64,000 nucleotides of DNA from Proteles cristata cristata. Lineage: Eukaryota; Chordata; Mammalia; Carnivora; Hyaenidae. Location: contig JAESUZ010003526.1 in assembly GCA_017311185.1 (NCBI GenBank), forward strand, positions 62,001-126,000, given 5' to 3'. Shown one piece after another: positions 35,115-46,629 of the stretch (its first letter is position 1; every line of letters begins with the position of its first letter). A program made the position numbers and the translations under genes. Under the pieces are notes generated by a model that was not told the origin of the DNA, made no database searches, and saw only the letters and a program-made list of their open reading frames with translations.

Positions 35115-35494
35115 CCTGTGGAGGCTGGGGGCAGACGGGTGCTGATGATTCTTCTGCTGGTGCCTGCAGTGGGGTGAGGATGGATGTTTTGCCCTCACAG
35201 CAGTCCCAGTGGGCGCTCCAGACCCAGACCTCTCACAGGGTTTTTCCCTCTGTGCCTTGCCCCCATGACAGGATCAGCCTTTGGCAGCAGAAGTGGGAGT
35301 TTTTCTCCTTAGTTGATTCACCTCGAGACCCAGTCAAAGGAAGGAAACCCAACTGCTAAGAGGTCAACTTCTGTATCATACCTAGGGAGTCAGAGTTAGG
35401 TCCCATTCGGGTTATCAGTACCTCCTTTTTGGCTGGATCTTGCTGACATTTTAAACCTAGACCCGCTCTGGAGTAGCTGACTCATGAATTGGTA

Positions 35495-35725
35495 GTACAT
35501 TCAGGCAAGGGCTTCACCTTTAATGTGATGATCCATTTAATGATCCATTAACCTTCATAATAGCCCTTTGAGGTAGGTAGTGTTATGATCTTCCTTCTAC
35601 AGGTGAGGGAACTGAGGCACAGAGAAGTTAAGTCACCTGCCCAAGGTCAACAGCAAGAAATGGCGAGTCAGGCTTGGGCAGTTTGGCTCCAGAGCCTATG
35701 CTCTGTACCTCTGTGCTATGTCAAC
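35495..35725 (-). repeat. MIR
   Basis: Reverse MIR with a well kept core: 'ctacaggtgagggaactgag', 'cacagagaagttaagtcacc', 'gcccaaggtcaacag', 'ctccagagcctatgctctg'. Confidence 0.85.
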
Positions 35726-35729
35726 CCCC

Positions 35730-36550
35730 TTTTCTCATTCCACCAGAGTCAGAACTTAGCACGATATTACTAGGTGGTTTTTTTCCCCCCCAAAGAGATT
35801 TAAAAACAATCCATGGTAAATGCTTCATGCTCAAGCATGACCTTTGGCTGTTACTTTTCCTCATTCACAAGGTGAGTGATCACAAGTGGAATTAAGTGAG
35901 ATGCTTGGATGTAACGGTGGGGCACGTGCTTTTCATTTGAAGTCTCATCTCCTGATATGTCTGCTAGATTCTGTGTTTGATTTTAAGAATAAGTGTTAAA
36001 CATTTCCACCCCATTAGTGGAAATGTTTCCACTTAATGCTTCACTTAAACTCAAATAAAAAATGTAGGCCAATTTTTGAACTTAAGAATGTAATGAATGA
36101 AATTTCTTCACATATTTCACACCAAAATTGTCCAACTGTTCCCAGAACTCGAACCTCCAATAAGACTTACACTAAAAGGCACATCACTTGTCACCAAAAG
36201 AAACCATAGGTTCTTTTAGGAGCAGTGAGAGTCACCCTGCCAACATTTCAGGAACGTTCTCTGGTGGTACCTCCCACCTGGTGTGCTATCTGGTAGTTTC
36301 AAACTGGGGCTCATGTTACGTTTTGGCCCCAACTACTATTTATTAAAAACTTGGCTCTTCATGGTAATTAACATAGGGTTTTTGGGGAGGCTGATGGAAA
36401 CGTTCTGGAATTACATGGGCAATGGTTACACAACTAAAGCAAACCCACTGAAATGTATACTCTAAATTGCTGAATTTTATGGTATGTAAATTATATATAA
36501 AAATGACTATAAAGTGAAACGAAAAGGAAACAGCCTGTTATAACATAGAG
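35730..36550. other. Intron 3 sequence, partly L1-like
   Basis: AT-rich. Near 36320-36500 the sequence 'aactaaagcaaacccactg' and 'tgaaatgtatactctaaatt' resembles decayed repeat sequence. Nothing else was recognised. Confidence 0.45.
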
Positions 36551-36968
36551 AAAAATATACTAGGAAAAAAGAGAGGTCTCAAATAAAACCAGAAATGAAA
36601 GAGTTGTTACAACTGATACCACAGAAATACAAAGGATAAGAGACCACTAAGAATAATAATATGCCAGCAAATTGGACAAAAGTGGATAGATTCCGAGAAA
36701 CACAACCTTCCAAGACTAAATCATGATGAAATAGAAAATCCAAACAGATCAGTTACTACCAAGGAGAGTGAGTCAGTAACCAAAAACCTCCCAGTGAACA
36801 AAAGTCCATGACCAGACGACTTCACTGGTGAATCCTGCCAAACATTCAAAGAAGAATTAATTCCAGCCCTTCTCAAATTCTTCCAAAAAATGGGACTCTC
36901 ACACGCATTTATGGCCAGCATTAGCCTCATACCAAAACCAGACAAGAATGCCACAAAAAAGAAAATTT

Positions 36969-37190
36969 GGGGCGCCTGGGTGGCTTAGTCAGTTAAGCGT
37001 CCGACTTTCGCTTAGGTCATGATCTGGCGTCTCGTGGGTTCGAGTCCCGCGTCGGGCTCTGTGCTGACTGCCAGCTCAGAGCCTGGAGCCTGTTTCAGTC
37101 TGTGACTCCCTCTCTCTCTGACCCTCCCCTGCTCACGCTGTCTCTCTCTATCTCTCCTAGAAATAAATAAAAACATTTAAAAAAAAAAAA
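36969..37190 (+). repeat. CAN-SINE, young felid-type subfamily, plus strand
   Basis: Near-consensus copy within the old L1, sense to NT5M, with the (TC)n-cctag tail at 37141-37160. The flanks contain gaaaattt and aaaaattt. Confidence 0.94.
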
Positions 37191-38030
37191 ATTTGACGCC
37201 AATATCCCTGACTAACACAGATGCAGAATTCTTCAATAAGATATTAGCAAACTGATTTCAACAGTAAATTTAAAGGATTATATACCATGATCAAGTGGGC
37301 TTTGTTTCAGGAATGTAAGGATGGCTCAGCATATGCAAATCAATTAATATGATACACTACATTAACAAAATAGATAAAAATTATATGTTCTTCTCACTAG
37401 ATGCAGAAAAAGCATTTGACAAAAATCAACATCCATTTTAAAAAAAAGTCTCAACAAAGCAGATACAGAGGGAATGTGCTTCAACATCATAAAGGTCATG
37501 ACAAATTCATGGCAAATGTAATACTAAGTAGTGACAGCTGAAAGCTTTTCCTCTAAGAGCAGGAACAAGACAGAATATCCACTCTTGACACTTTTATTCA
37601 ACATAATATTGGACATCATAGCCACAGCAATTAGGCAAGAACAAAATTGGAAAAGAAGAAGTAAAATTGTCACTATTTGTACGTGACATGGTATTAATAT
37701 AAAAAACCTTAAAGACTCCATCAGAAAACTGTTGTAACTAATAAACAAATTCAGTAAAGTTACAGGACACAAAATCCTGCACAAAAATCTGTTGTATTTC
37801 TTTACATTAATAATGAATTGTCAGAGAAATTAAGAAAACAATTTCATTCATAATTGCATCAAAAATAATAAAATACCTTGGAATAAATTTATCCAAGGAG
37901 GTGAAAGGCCTGTATATTAAAAACTGTAAGACAGTAATGAAAGAAGTTGAAGAAGATACAAATAAAGGTAAAGACATTCTGTACTCATGAACTGGAAGAA
38001 TTCATATTTGAAAATTTTTCGTATTATCAA

Positions 38031-38240
38031 GGGGTGCCTGGGTGGCTCCGTCGGTTAGGTGTTTGACTCTTGGTTTAGGCTTTTAGGTCATGATCTCACG
38101 GTTTTGTGAATTCGAGCCCTGCATCAGGCTCTGCAGTGGCAGTGTGGGGCCTACTTCTCTCTCTCCTTCTCGCTCTCTGCCCCTCCCCCACTCACACTGT
38201 CTCTGTCAAAATAAGTGAATAAACTTTAAAAAATATATTC
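38031..38240 (+). repeat. CAN-SINE, plus strand, older
   Basis: Starts ggggtgcctgggtggctccg. The body is diverged ('gcagtggcagtgtggggcc'). The flanks ttcgtattatcaa and ttcatactatccaa may be the decayed target-site duplication. Confidence 0.88.
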
Positions 38241-39947
38241 ATACTATCCAAAACAATCTACAGGTTTAGCACTATCAATACAAAAACTCCAATGGTATTT
38301 TCCCACAGAACTAGAACAAACAATCCTAAAATTTGGAATCAAAATGATTCGGAACTCCAATAGCCACAGCACTCTTGAGAAAGAAGAACAAAGCTGGAGG
38401 CATCACACTCCCTGATTTCAAACTATATTACAAAGCTATAGTAAGCAAAACAGTATAGTGCTGACAGAAACTGGACACATAGGTCAATGAAATAGAATAG
38501 AGAGCTCAGAAATATACATCAATTATATGCATATATGGTCAATTAATTTATGACAAAGGACCCAAGAATATATAATGGAGAATATGACAAATTCACGGCA
38601 AATGTTATACTCAATGGTGACAGCTGAAAGCTTTTCCTCTAAGAGCAGGAACAAGGCAGAATATCCACTCTTGCCTCTTTTATTTCAACATAATATTCAA
38701 CAGTTTCCAAGAAATGGTGGGAAAGTTGGATGGCCTCATGCGAAAGAATGAAACTAGAACACTGTCTTACACCATACACAAAAGTTAACTCAAAATGGAT
38801 TAAAGACTTGAATGTAAGACTTGAAATCTTAAAACATAGAAGAAAACTAGGTGGCCATCTCCTTGATATAGATCTTGGCAGTGATTTGAATCTGACACCA
38901 AATCAAAGCCAACAAAAGCAAAAATAAACTAGTGATAACTACATCAAATTAAAAATCTTTTGCACAACAAAGGAAACCATCAACAAAATGAAAAGGCAAC
39001 CTCCTGAATGAGAGAAAATATTTGCAAACCATCTGTCTTATAAGGGATGATACTTAAAATATGTAAAGAACTCATACAACTCAATAAGAAAAAACAACTC
39101 CCAAGCCACACAATCTGATTAAAATATGGACAGATCTGAAGAGACATTTTCCAAAGCAGATGCACAGATGGCCAACGGGTACCTGAAAAGATGCTCAACA
39201 TCATTAATTACCAGGGGAACGCAAATCAAAAGCACAATGAGATGTCATGTCATACCTGTTAGAACGGCTCTTATCAAAAAGACAAGCAATAATAAGTGTT
39301 GGCGAGGATGTAGAGAAAAGGGGGCCCTTGTGCATGGTTGGTGGGAATGCAAATTGGTACAACCACTCTGGAAAACAGAATGAAGATTCCTCAAAAGATG
39401 AAAAATAGAACTACCATAGGATCCTGCAGTTTTACTTCTGGGTATTTATTCAAAGAAAACAAAAACAGTCATTTGAAAAGATATATGCACTCCCTTGTTC
39501 ATTGCAGTATTATTTACAATAGCCAAGATATGGAAACAGCCTAAGTGTCCATTGACGGATTAATGGATAAAGATATTTAGTTAATATATACAATGAAATG
39601 ACTCAGCCATAAAAAAGGATGAATTCTTGCCATTTGTGGCAACAAATGGCAAATTCACAATTCTTGTCAGAGGCTTTAATATGCCTATTTGAATAGCCGA
39701 TAGAGTAAGTAGGCAAAAAAATCAGTCGGGACGTAAAAGCCTGGAGCAAGCACTGGAGACCAGCTTGACCAAGATGACATTTATATAACACCTCACACAA
39801 CAGTAGATGTCCGTTCTTGTCCAAGGCACACAGGACACTCAGCAAGACAGGCCATGCTTTGGTGTGACAGATACACTAAAAGCCACTGAATTGTATACTT
39901 CAAATTGGTGGAACTTATGGTATGTGAATTATATCTAAAACAAGTGT

Positions 39948-40170
39948 GGGGGCACCTGGGTGGCTCAGTCGGTCAAGTGTCTGACTTCAGCTCAGGTCGT
40001 GATCTCCCAGTTCGTGAGTTCGAGCCCCAATTTGGGCTCTGTGCAGACAGCTCAGAGCCTGGAGCCTGCTTCAGATTCTGTATCTCCCTCTCTCTCTGCC
40101 CCTCCCCTGCTTGTGTTCTGTCTCTCTCCCCCTCAAAAGTAAATAAACCTACAATAAATTTTTTTAAACA
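39948..40170 (+). repeat. CAN-SINE, plus strand
   Basis: Starts gggggcacctgggtggctca and ends in (TC)n and AAGTAAATAAAC. The target-site duplication was not resolved. Confidence 0.92.
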
Positions 40171-40535
40171 ATTTTGGCTGCTCAGCTGGCTGATAGTTCC
40201 CAAAGCTAACCTTATTCTTCTGCTTTGATGTGGCTACTTTCTCATCTTAATAAGGCTTGTGGACAGAAGTCATAATTCTGTATAGGATCCTGGGTCAAGC
40301 CATTTTCCCTGAACATATTGGACTTTAGGACACTATCTCACTAAATGAAGCAGGCCAGTAATGATGACACCTGTCATTGGTAATGGCGTGTCCCCACCAT
40401 CTCCCAGCACTTGTGTTCCCCTCCCTGATTTGGGGGTTTTCCTGAGATCTCGTTGAGCAGAGCAGGACTTTTGGGGGGACTCCACCCAACATTTGAACAG
40501 CAAGGACCACATCTAGCTCACAGATCTTCATTTCT

Positions 40536-41343
40536 TTTTTTTTCCCCACAAATATTTTATTGTCAAGTTGGTTTCCATATAACACCCAGTGCTCATCCCC
40601 ACAAGTGCCCTTCTCCATGCCCATCTCCCCCCTCTCCCTCCACACCCATCAGTCCTCAGTTTGTTCTCAGCATTCAAGAGTCTCTCATGGTTTGCCTCCT
40701 TCCCTCTCCCCCACTATTTCCCCCCCTTTTCTCCCCCATGGTCCTCCGTTAAGTTCCTCCTAATCCTCCTATATGTGCAATCATATGGTATTTGTCTTTC
40801 TCTGCCTGACATTTCGCTCAGCTTAACACCCTCAAGGTCCATCCATGTTGCTACACATGGCCAGATTTCATTCTTTCTCATTGCCATGTAGTATTCTATG
40901 GTATAGATAAACCACATCTTCTTGATCCATTCGTTCGTTGATGGACACTTAGGCTCTTTCCATGTTTTGGCTATTGTTGAGAGTGCTGCTATGAACATTG
41001 GGGTACATGTGCTCCTATGCATCAGCATTCCTATATCCCTTGGGTAAATTCCTAGCAGTGCTATTGCTGGGTCATAGGGGAGTTCTATTGTTAATTTTTT
41101 GAGGAACCTCCACACTGTTTTCCAGAGGAGCTGTACCAGTTTAAATTCTCACCAACAGCGTAGGAGGGTGCCCGTTTCTCCACATCCTCGCAGCATCCAA
41201 TTTGCTTGTCCTCCAATTTGCTCATTTTAGCCACTCTGACTGGTGTGAGGTGGTATCTCAGTGTGGTTTTGATTTGTATTTCCCTGACGAGGAAGGATGC
41301 TGAGCATCGTTTCATGTGTCTGTTGGCCATCTGGATGACAAAC
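40536..41343 (-). repeat. Young 5'-truncated L1, minus strand
   Basis: The reverse strand carries the L1 3' UTR and ORF2 end ([31 protein letters not shown]-like text), with the T-run of the poly(A) tail at 40536-40545. The flanks share cttcatttct (40526-40535 and 41344-41353). It is closely similar to the copies at 3401-4280 and 49530-50200. It lacks the reverse transcriptase domain. Confidence 0.92.
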
Positions 41344-41995
41344 CTTCATTTCTGAGCCACATCTTTGCTCCTGGACCCACACGGCTCTGAGAGGGTGAGG
41401 AGGTGTCAGGGAGGCGCCCCAAGCCCTGTCACATCCCTGTGACACCCACTTTTTGAGCACCCACCTCCCCCCATCCATCATCTTTACACTGAGTTCCTCA
41501 CTCCCACAGTGACTGGTTTCATGAGCTTGCTGCTCCTGCCCTGGAGTCTTGAGAGATCGCCTCCCTTGGCAGTCCTTCTGGTGATTCTTTTGCTGCATGT
41601 AGTTTGGATCCAGTTTCAGTCATTCGGACAGATTCTGGTTTAGGAATGACAACAGTGATTTATACTTGGATAGCTCTACCTTCATCTGGCCCGAACTCTT
41701 TAATCCTCAAGTATTTTCAGGAACCGAAATTATAATCAGGGGAATAATGGGCGACACCTCTCTTCCAAGACAGCGGCTAGTACACAGGATGAATGCTGCC
41801 TTGTCCAAGCCCTGACTTACCCTTAGCGATGTTCCTCCGGCACCTGGCCCTGCTGAGCCCTGGCTGAACCAAGAGCCACACTTTCACTTTTGGATCTGTG
41901 ACTCCGCCTGTGAACTTCCCGGCTCATTTCTCCTGGGCTTGGCTTCCTTATCAGTGCACTTGTATTAATACCTTCCACAGGAGTTATTATTTTCA

Positions 41996-42178
41996 TTAAA
42001 GCCTCTTTATTTTGAAAGAGACAGAGGCAGAGTGTGGGAGAGAAAGACAATTTCAAGCAGGCTCCTCACTGTTTGCACAGAACCCCTTGCAGGGCTCGAA
42101 CTCACGAATCGTGAGACAATGGCCTAAGCGTAAACCAAGAGTGGGACACTTAACTGACTGATCCACCCAGGCGCCCCC
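41996..42178 (-). repeat. CAN-SINE, minus strand, diverged
   Basis: Reverse SINE ending gatccacccaggcgccccc. The purine tract is short and eroded. Confidence 0.88.
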
Positions 42179-42179
42179 G

Positions 42180-42970
42180 TTCCATAGTCATTATTGAAGA
42201 AAATCGAGTGGTAATCATATTGCAATATGTAAATGTTATACCCAGATCGTAGTATCCTCACCAACCAGAGACCACCAGGGAGACCGAGTCACGCATACAA
42301 AGGCAAAGGGCTTTATTACGGACCTAATAAGCTCGGGCTCCCAGACCTCACCAGCACAATGGATCCATGCTGAGAGCCCCGAACAAGGGCAGAGTAGGAT
42401 TTTTAATGGGGTTTGAGACAGGGGAGTTACAGAAGTTGTGACATGGGAACAGTGATCCAATCATAATTATTCAACATCATTGACAGCGGGTTTGACCATA
42501 AACATTGTCTAGAGTATTTGTGACTTTTGGTGGGATCCAATTACAACATTTAGAGTACCTTTAAATTTAGCCAATCACAGAGCAAGCCTAGGGTCTTGTT
42601 CGGCGACTAACAGGTTAACTTTAACATTAGGTAACAGGGTCCTATCTATAGTTTCTATCTCCAGGCCTCTCCCTTAACAATGTGGAGGGTGGTCGCTGGC
42701 CTTTCCTGATTGGGTGTTGCAAGGGTGGTTACTCCTGCCTTGGGCAATGTGTAACTACCTGATAGTTTCGGGGAAGCTGAAACTCAGGCCTTCTAGTTTA
42801 GAGGGGAAACTTAAAACCTGTCATGGAGTCAGTTTGGTTTAGACGTTTAGACTTGTGGCCTTACATTAATGTGTCAAGTCCATGCATTATACACCTTAAA
42901 CTTGTATGATGTTACCATGTCAATTATATCTCAGTAAATGTAAATTTAAAACAATAAAGTTGAAGAAAAA
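42180..42970 (+). repeat. L1 3' UTR split by an LTR
   Basis: The left piece 'gtggtaatcatattgcaata' (to 42233) and the right piece 'tgtcaagtccatgcattata' to 'gtcaattatatctcagtaaa' (42866-42960) are adjacent in ordinary L1 3' ends. The LTR lies exactly between them. Confidence 0.75.
42234..42865 (-). mobile_element. Solo LTR of an endogenous retrovirus, minus strand
   Basis: A 632-bp element with TG...CA ends (minus strand: tgtaaggccac ... gggtataaca). It carries a poly(A) signal in reverse (tttatt at 42312-42317) followed by an R/U5-like segment. The 4-bp flanks taaa (42230-42233) and ttaa (42866-42869) fit a 4-bp target duplication with one change, typical of gammaretrovirus-like (ERV1) elements. 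No gag, pol or env sequence adjoins it, so it is a solo LTR left by recombination. The family name is not assigned. Confidence 0.78.
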
Positions 42971-43211
42971 ATTTACATAAACCACCTGGCACAATGCTTG
43001 CTAGCAGTACATGTCACCCCCTTGTTTCTATCTGTCCCCAAATTCTCCTGCCCAGCAGTAAAGATAGAATGAACTTTAACACACTTTTCTCAAACCAGAA
43101 AGCCTGGACAATTCTATAGTTGATTAGTTTTTCTGCTTTCTTGGATCCTGGAAAAATAAGTTTTATAAGTTTTATATAAAGTTTGGTTACGACTATGTTT
43201 AAAAAGTAATA

Positions 43212-43412
43212 GGGGCACCTGGGTGGTGCAGTCAGTTGAACACCTGACTCTTGATTTTAGCCCAGATCATGATCCCAGGGTCCTGGGATCAAGTTATGCT
43301 TTGGGGTCCACGTTCAAAATGTAGTGTATATAAGACTCTCTTTCCCCCTCTGCCCCCTCCCCTGCTCCCACGTGCCTTTCTATCTCTAAAAAAAGAGAGT
43401 AAATTTAAAAAG
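43212..43412 (+). repeat. CAN-SINE, older subfamily
   Basis: 'gactcttgattttagcccag', 'gatcatgatcccagggtcct': the ancestral CAN-SINE wording. The tail has degenerated to (A)n-G-rich. Confidence 0.88.
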
Positions 43413-43419
43413 GCAAAGA

Positions 43420-44435
43420 AATAGAACTAACTATAAGTGTTTTTCTCTAACGTTCCTTGATTTTTTTCAGATTTTCTTTGATAAGTCATTACTTTTGCAA
43501 TACAAATATAAAATGCCTTTTTGGTCGGCATTCAGTTAGCAAACATCTTCTGAGCAATCTGCTGCAGTTGCTTACAAAATGCCCCGTGTCTCGTTCAGGA
43601 GCTGATGACTGTGTGGTAGGAAGAGAGGTGGCTATCACTCTGTGTCACAGGCTCTGTGGTTCACACAGGAGGAGAAAGCCAGGGCCAGCTTCTTGGGAAA
43701 AGTAAGGACTGAGTTGAGTGGTGGAGATGAGACAAAGAAGTGGGAGAGTGAGTTCTGAGTGGCAGGAATAGCATGTGCAAAGGCCAAGAGGCATTCCAGG
43801 GATTTTGATGGGGGCGTGGGGTATGGGGGGTGAGGATGGAGAGGCAAGAGAGGGAAATTGTGCTTGGGGGGTCCAAATTGGAGGGGAGAGGCTAGGGATG
43901 AGACTGAATAGGCAGGCAGGGCCTTCGGTAATCAGGAGTTTGTACTTCGGGCTACAGGCAGTGAGAGGCTTTTGAAGGATTTGTAACAAAGCTTTCATAA
44001 ATCCCATTGGGGTTTTGAACACCCCCAGCAGCACTATTAGGGGTCCACCGGTGGAGGCCACGTAGAGCCAGCGGCCATGACCCAGACCGGATGTCAGGAG
44101 TACCTAAAGCAAGACAGTAACCAAGACCCAAATGGACCTAATTGTTTCCATGGGGGTGACTTGAAAGACTTCTTACACCCACGGGAAACAGGGAACACCC
44201 TAAATAAAAATGGGCTATGGATGTGAATAGAAAGTTCCCTGAAAGCAAAAAGCTACAGTGAACTTATGCATGGAACACTTAACTTTATTAGTCACTACAC
44301 TTGATGTGATTTCTTTCCTATTAGGGACAATCATTTAAAAACTGTAATAATTAGTATGGGGTATATGTTTGCCTTTTCGTATATGGCTGATGGAAATTGA
44401 CATAAAACCTTTCTGGTTGGCAGTTTGGCAGAAAT
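43420..44435. other. Intron 3 sequence with an ancient repeat
   Basis: 43750-43990 ('agcatgtgcaaaggccaaga', 'gcaggcagggccttcggtaa', 'gtgagaggcttttgaagg') resembles the ancient repeat seen at 26930-27060. The rest is unassigned. Confidence 0.5.
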
Positions 44436-44452
44436 CTCAAAATCTCAATCTT

Positions 44453-44673
44453 TTTTTTTTTTTTTTAATTTTTTTTATTTATTTCTAGGAGAGAGAGAGA
44501 GAGACAGTGTGAGGGGAGGGTCAGAGAGAGAGGGAGTCACAGACTGAAACAGGCTCCAGGCTCTGAGCTGGCAGTCAGCACAGAGCCCGACGCGGGGCTC
44601 GAACCCACGAACCGCGAGATCATGACCTAAGCGAAAGTCGGACGCTCAACTGACTAAGCCACCCAGGTGCCCC
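44453..44673 (-). repeat. CAN-SINE, young felid-type subfamily, minus strand
   Basis: Near-consensus reverse copy with a perfect 16-bp target-site duplication tcaaaatctcaatctt at 44437-44452 and 44674-44689. Confidence 0.96.
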
Positions 44674-44689
44674 TCAAAATCTCAATCTT

Positions 44690-45630
44690 AAAAGTTGACT
44701 TTGTTGCCATTTCTTTTTTTGCATTAGGTTTATTAAGATATAACTTAAACTCAACAAATATACCTCCTTAAAGGATAATCACCACCACGATCAAAACAGA
44801 ACACTTTCAGCACTGAAATGCTTCCTCGAGGGGCCCAGGCACAGGGTGGGGGAGGTGGGGGGGGGCCACACTGTTGTGAGTTTTGCTTTTAGGAGTGTTA
44901 CCAGCTTCTCATAGTAAAGCTCAGGAAAAAATTCCCTTGTTCTTCTGGTAGGGGGAGGAAAAAAGTAAGTATTTTGAAATACGCCAGAATATTCTAGTCT
45001 TAACAAGGCCCTTACCAAAGCCTCAGTTGCTGGAGTTTTATCAGAACTTAACTGACCTGGGGAAGGAGAAATCCTCCACTCCAGCCCACTTAGCTATCCC
45101 TGATCCCTTAGCAAGAGGGAAAAACTGTCATGGACCAATGAGGCTCACAGTGTAGGGACATGGGCCCATCATCGTGGGCCTAGTGAGCGCTGCCCATCTG
45201 CACCCCAGGCCTCCACCACCTTACTGAAGGTCTGTTTACCACAGTTCCTCTTACCCGGTATGTTGTGTATGGCTTTCAGCAAAAAGTCACAAGGAATACA
45301 CAGTTTGAAGAGAGCGCAAAGAATTCTACGAATAAAAAAGAAATGCTTGAGATCAAGACAGTGTAAGATATGAAGAATGCCTTTGATGGATTCATTTGGT
45401 AGATTGGACACAGCTGAGGAAAGAATGTCCGAGCTGGAGGAGATCTCAGGAGAAACTTCGAAACTGAGGTGCAAAGAGGAAAAGGAGTGTTAAAAAAAAA
45501 AACCCAAAACCCTAAAACTAAAACCCCAGAATATCCAAGAACCAGGAGACAACTATAAAATGTGTCACATACATGTAAGAGGAATAGCAGAAGGAGAAGC
45601 AAAAGACAGGAACAGAATACTGGAAGCTAT
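44690..45630. other. Intron 3 sequence, unassigned
   Basis: 44700-44810 resembles a short L1 or similar fragment. The rest shows open frames on the minus strand (45169-45602) without recognisable protein. An A-rich tract lies at 45492-45530. Confidence 0.45.
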
Positions 45631-45639
45631 AATGACTGA

Positions 45640-46180
45640 ACATTTTTTTACCAAATTAATATCAGACACCAAGCCACAGCTCCAGGAAACTTAGAGAACA
45701 CCAAGCAGGATAAATGAGGGAAAAAAACAAAACAAAACAAAACACCAAACCCACACCTAGGCATGTCATATTCAAATTACAGAAAATCAGAGGGGAGGAC
45801 AAAACCTTGAAAGAAGTCAGAGGGGGAAAAAAAAAACACCGTCCTGTAAATGATCAAGAGAATAAGAATGATATCTGACTTCTCCTCAGAAACCATGTGA
45901 ATAAGAAGAGAGTAGAGGGAAATATTTAAAGTGTTGACAGAAAAAACGCACCCACCTATAGTTCTTTCCCCAGCAAAATTGTCTTTCAAAAGTGAAGGAG
46001 AAATAAAGATGTTCTTCGACATACAGGAAGAGAGGGAATCCCAATCAGAGTCCAGTGCTGTTATTTTGTGGATATTAACAAACTGATTCTAAAGTTTACA
46101 AAAGGCCTGGAAGAGCCAACACAACATTTAAGGAGAAGAGTGAAGTTGGAAGACTGATGTTATCCATTTTTAAGACTTAC
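45640..46180 (+). repeat. Old L1 fragment
   Basis: 'ccaagccacagctccaggaa', 'agagaacaccaagcagga', 'cctaggcatgtcatattcaa' and 'gaccttgaaagaagtcagag'-like text are L1 internal sequence in + orientation. Confidence 0.72.
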
Positions 46181-46186
46181 TATAAA

Positions 46187-46398
46187 GGAGCACCTGGGTG
46201 GTTCCATCGGTTAAGTGTCTGACTTCAGCTCAGGTCGTGATCTCGTGGTTCATGGGTTCAAGCCCTACACATCAGAGTCTGTGCTGACAGCTCAGAGCCT
46301 GGAGCCTGCTTTGATTCTCTCTCTCTCTCTCTCTCTGTCCTTCCCCTTTTTACATTCTGTCTCCGTCTCTCTCAGAAATAAATAAACATTTAAAAAAA
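46187..46398 (+). repeat. CAN-SINE, plus strand
   Basis: Starts ggagcacctgggtggttcca and ends in a (TC)n tract with cagaaataaataaac. Confidence 0.92.
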
Positions 46399-46405
46399 TG
46401 GTCTT

Positions 46406-46612
46406 GGGGCACCTGGGTGGCTCAGTAGTTAGGCGTCTGACTCTTGATTTCGGCTCAGGTCATGATCCCAGTGTTGTGGGATCGAGCCCCACATCAGACT
46501 CTGTGCTGAGCATGGAGCCTGCTTGGGATTCTCTGTCACTCTTTCTCTGCTCCTCTCCCCGGGTAGTGTGCGCTCCCTCTCAAAATAAATAAGTAAACAT
46601 TTTTTAAAAAGA
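46406..46612 (+). repeat. CAN-SINE, older subfamily, plus strand
   Basis: Follows the previous copy after 8 bp. Its wording ('gactcttgatttcggctcag', 'gagcatggagcctgcttggg') is of the older type. The flanks aaaaaatggtctt and aaaaaatggtttt suggest its target-site duplication. Confidence 0.9.
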
Positions 46613-46629
46613 AAGCTTTAAAAAATGGT

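Larger units (their letters stand above)
36560..39650 (+). repeat. Large old L1 remnant with two SINEs and a scrambled segment
   Basis: L1 ORF2 sequence in order: about 36640 ('gccagcaaattggacaaaag'), 36890-36950 (TCTCACACGCATTTATGGCC region), 37200-37990 (reverse transcriptase region, 'gatgcagaaaaagcatttga'), 38270-39590 (C-terminal region, 'atggccaacgggtacctg'). It is interrupted by SINEs at 36969-37190 and 38031-38240. A 110-bp piece of the reverse transcriptase region recurs out of order at 38586-38697. Many stops; inactive. Confidence 0.88.

Noticed and set aside
34757..35198. Repetitive protein-like frames over the 36-bp array
   Set aside because: The repeat unit is a multiple of three, so any frame without a stop stays open; the array lies in an intron.
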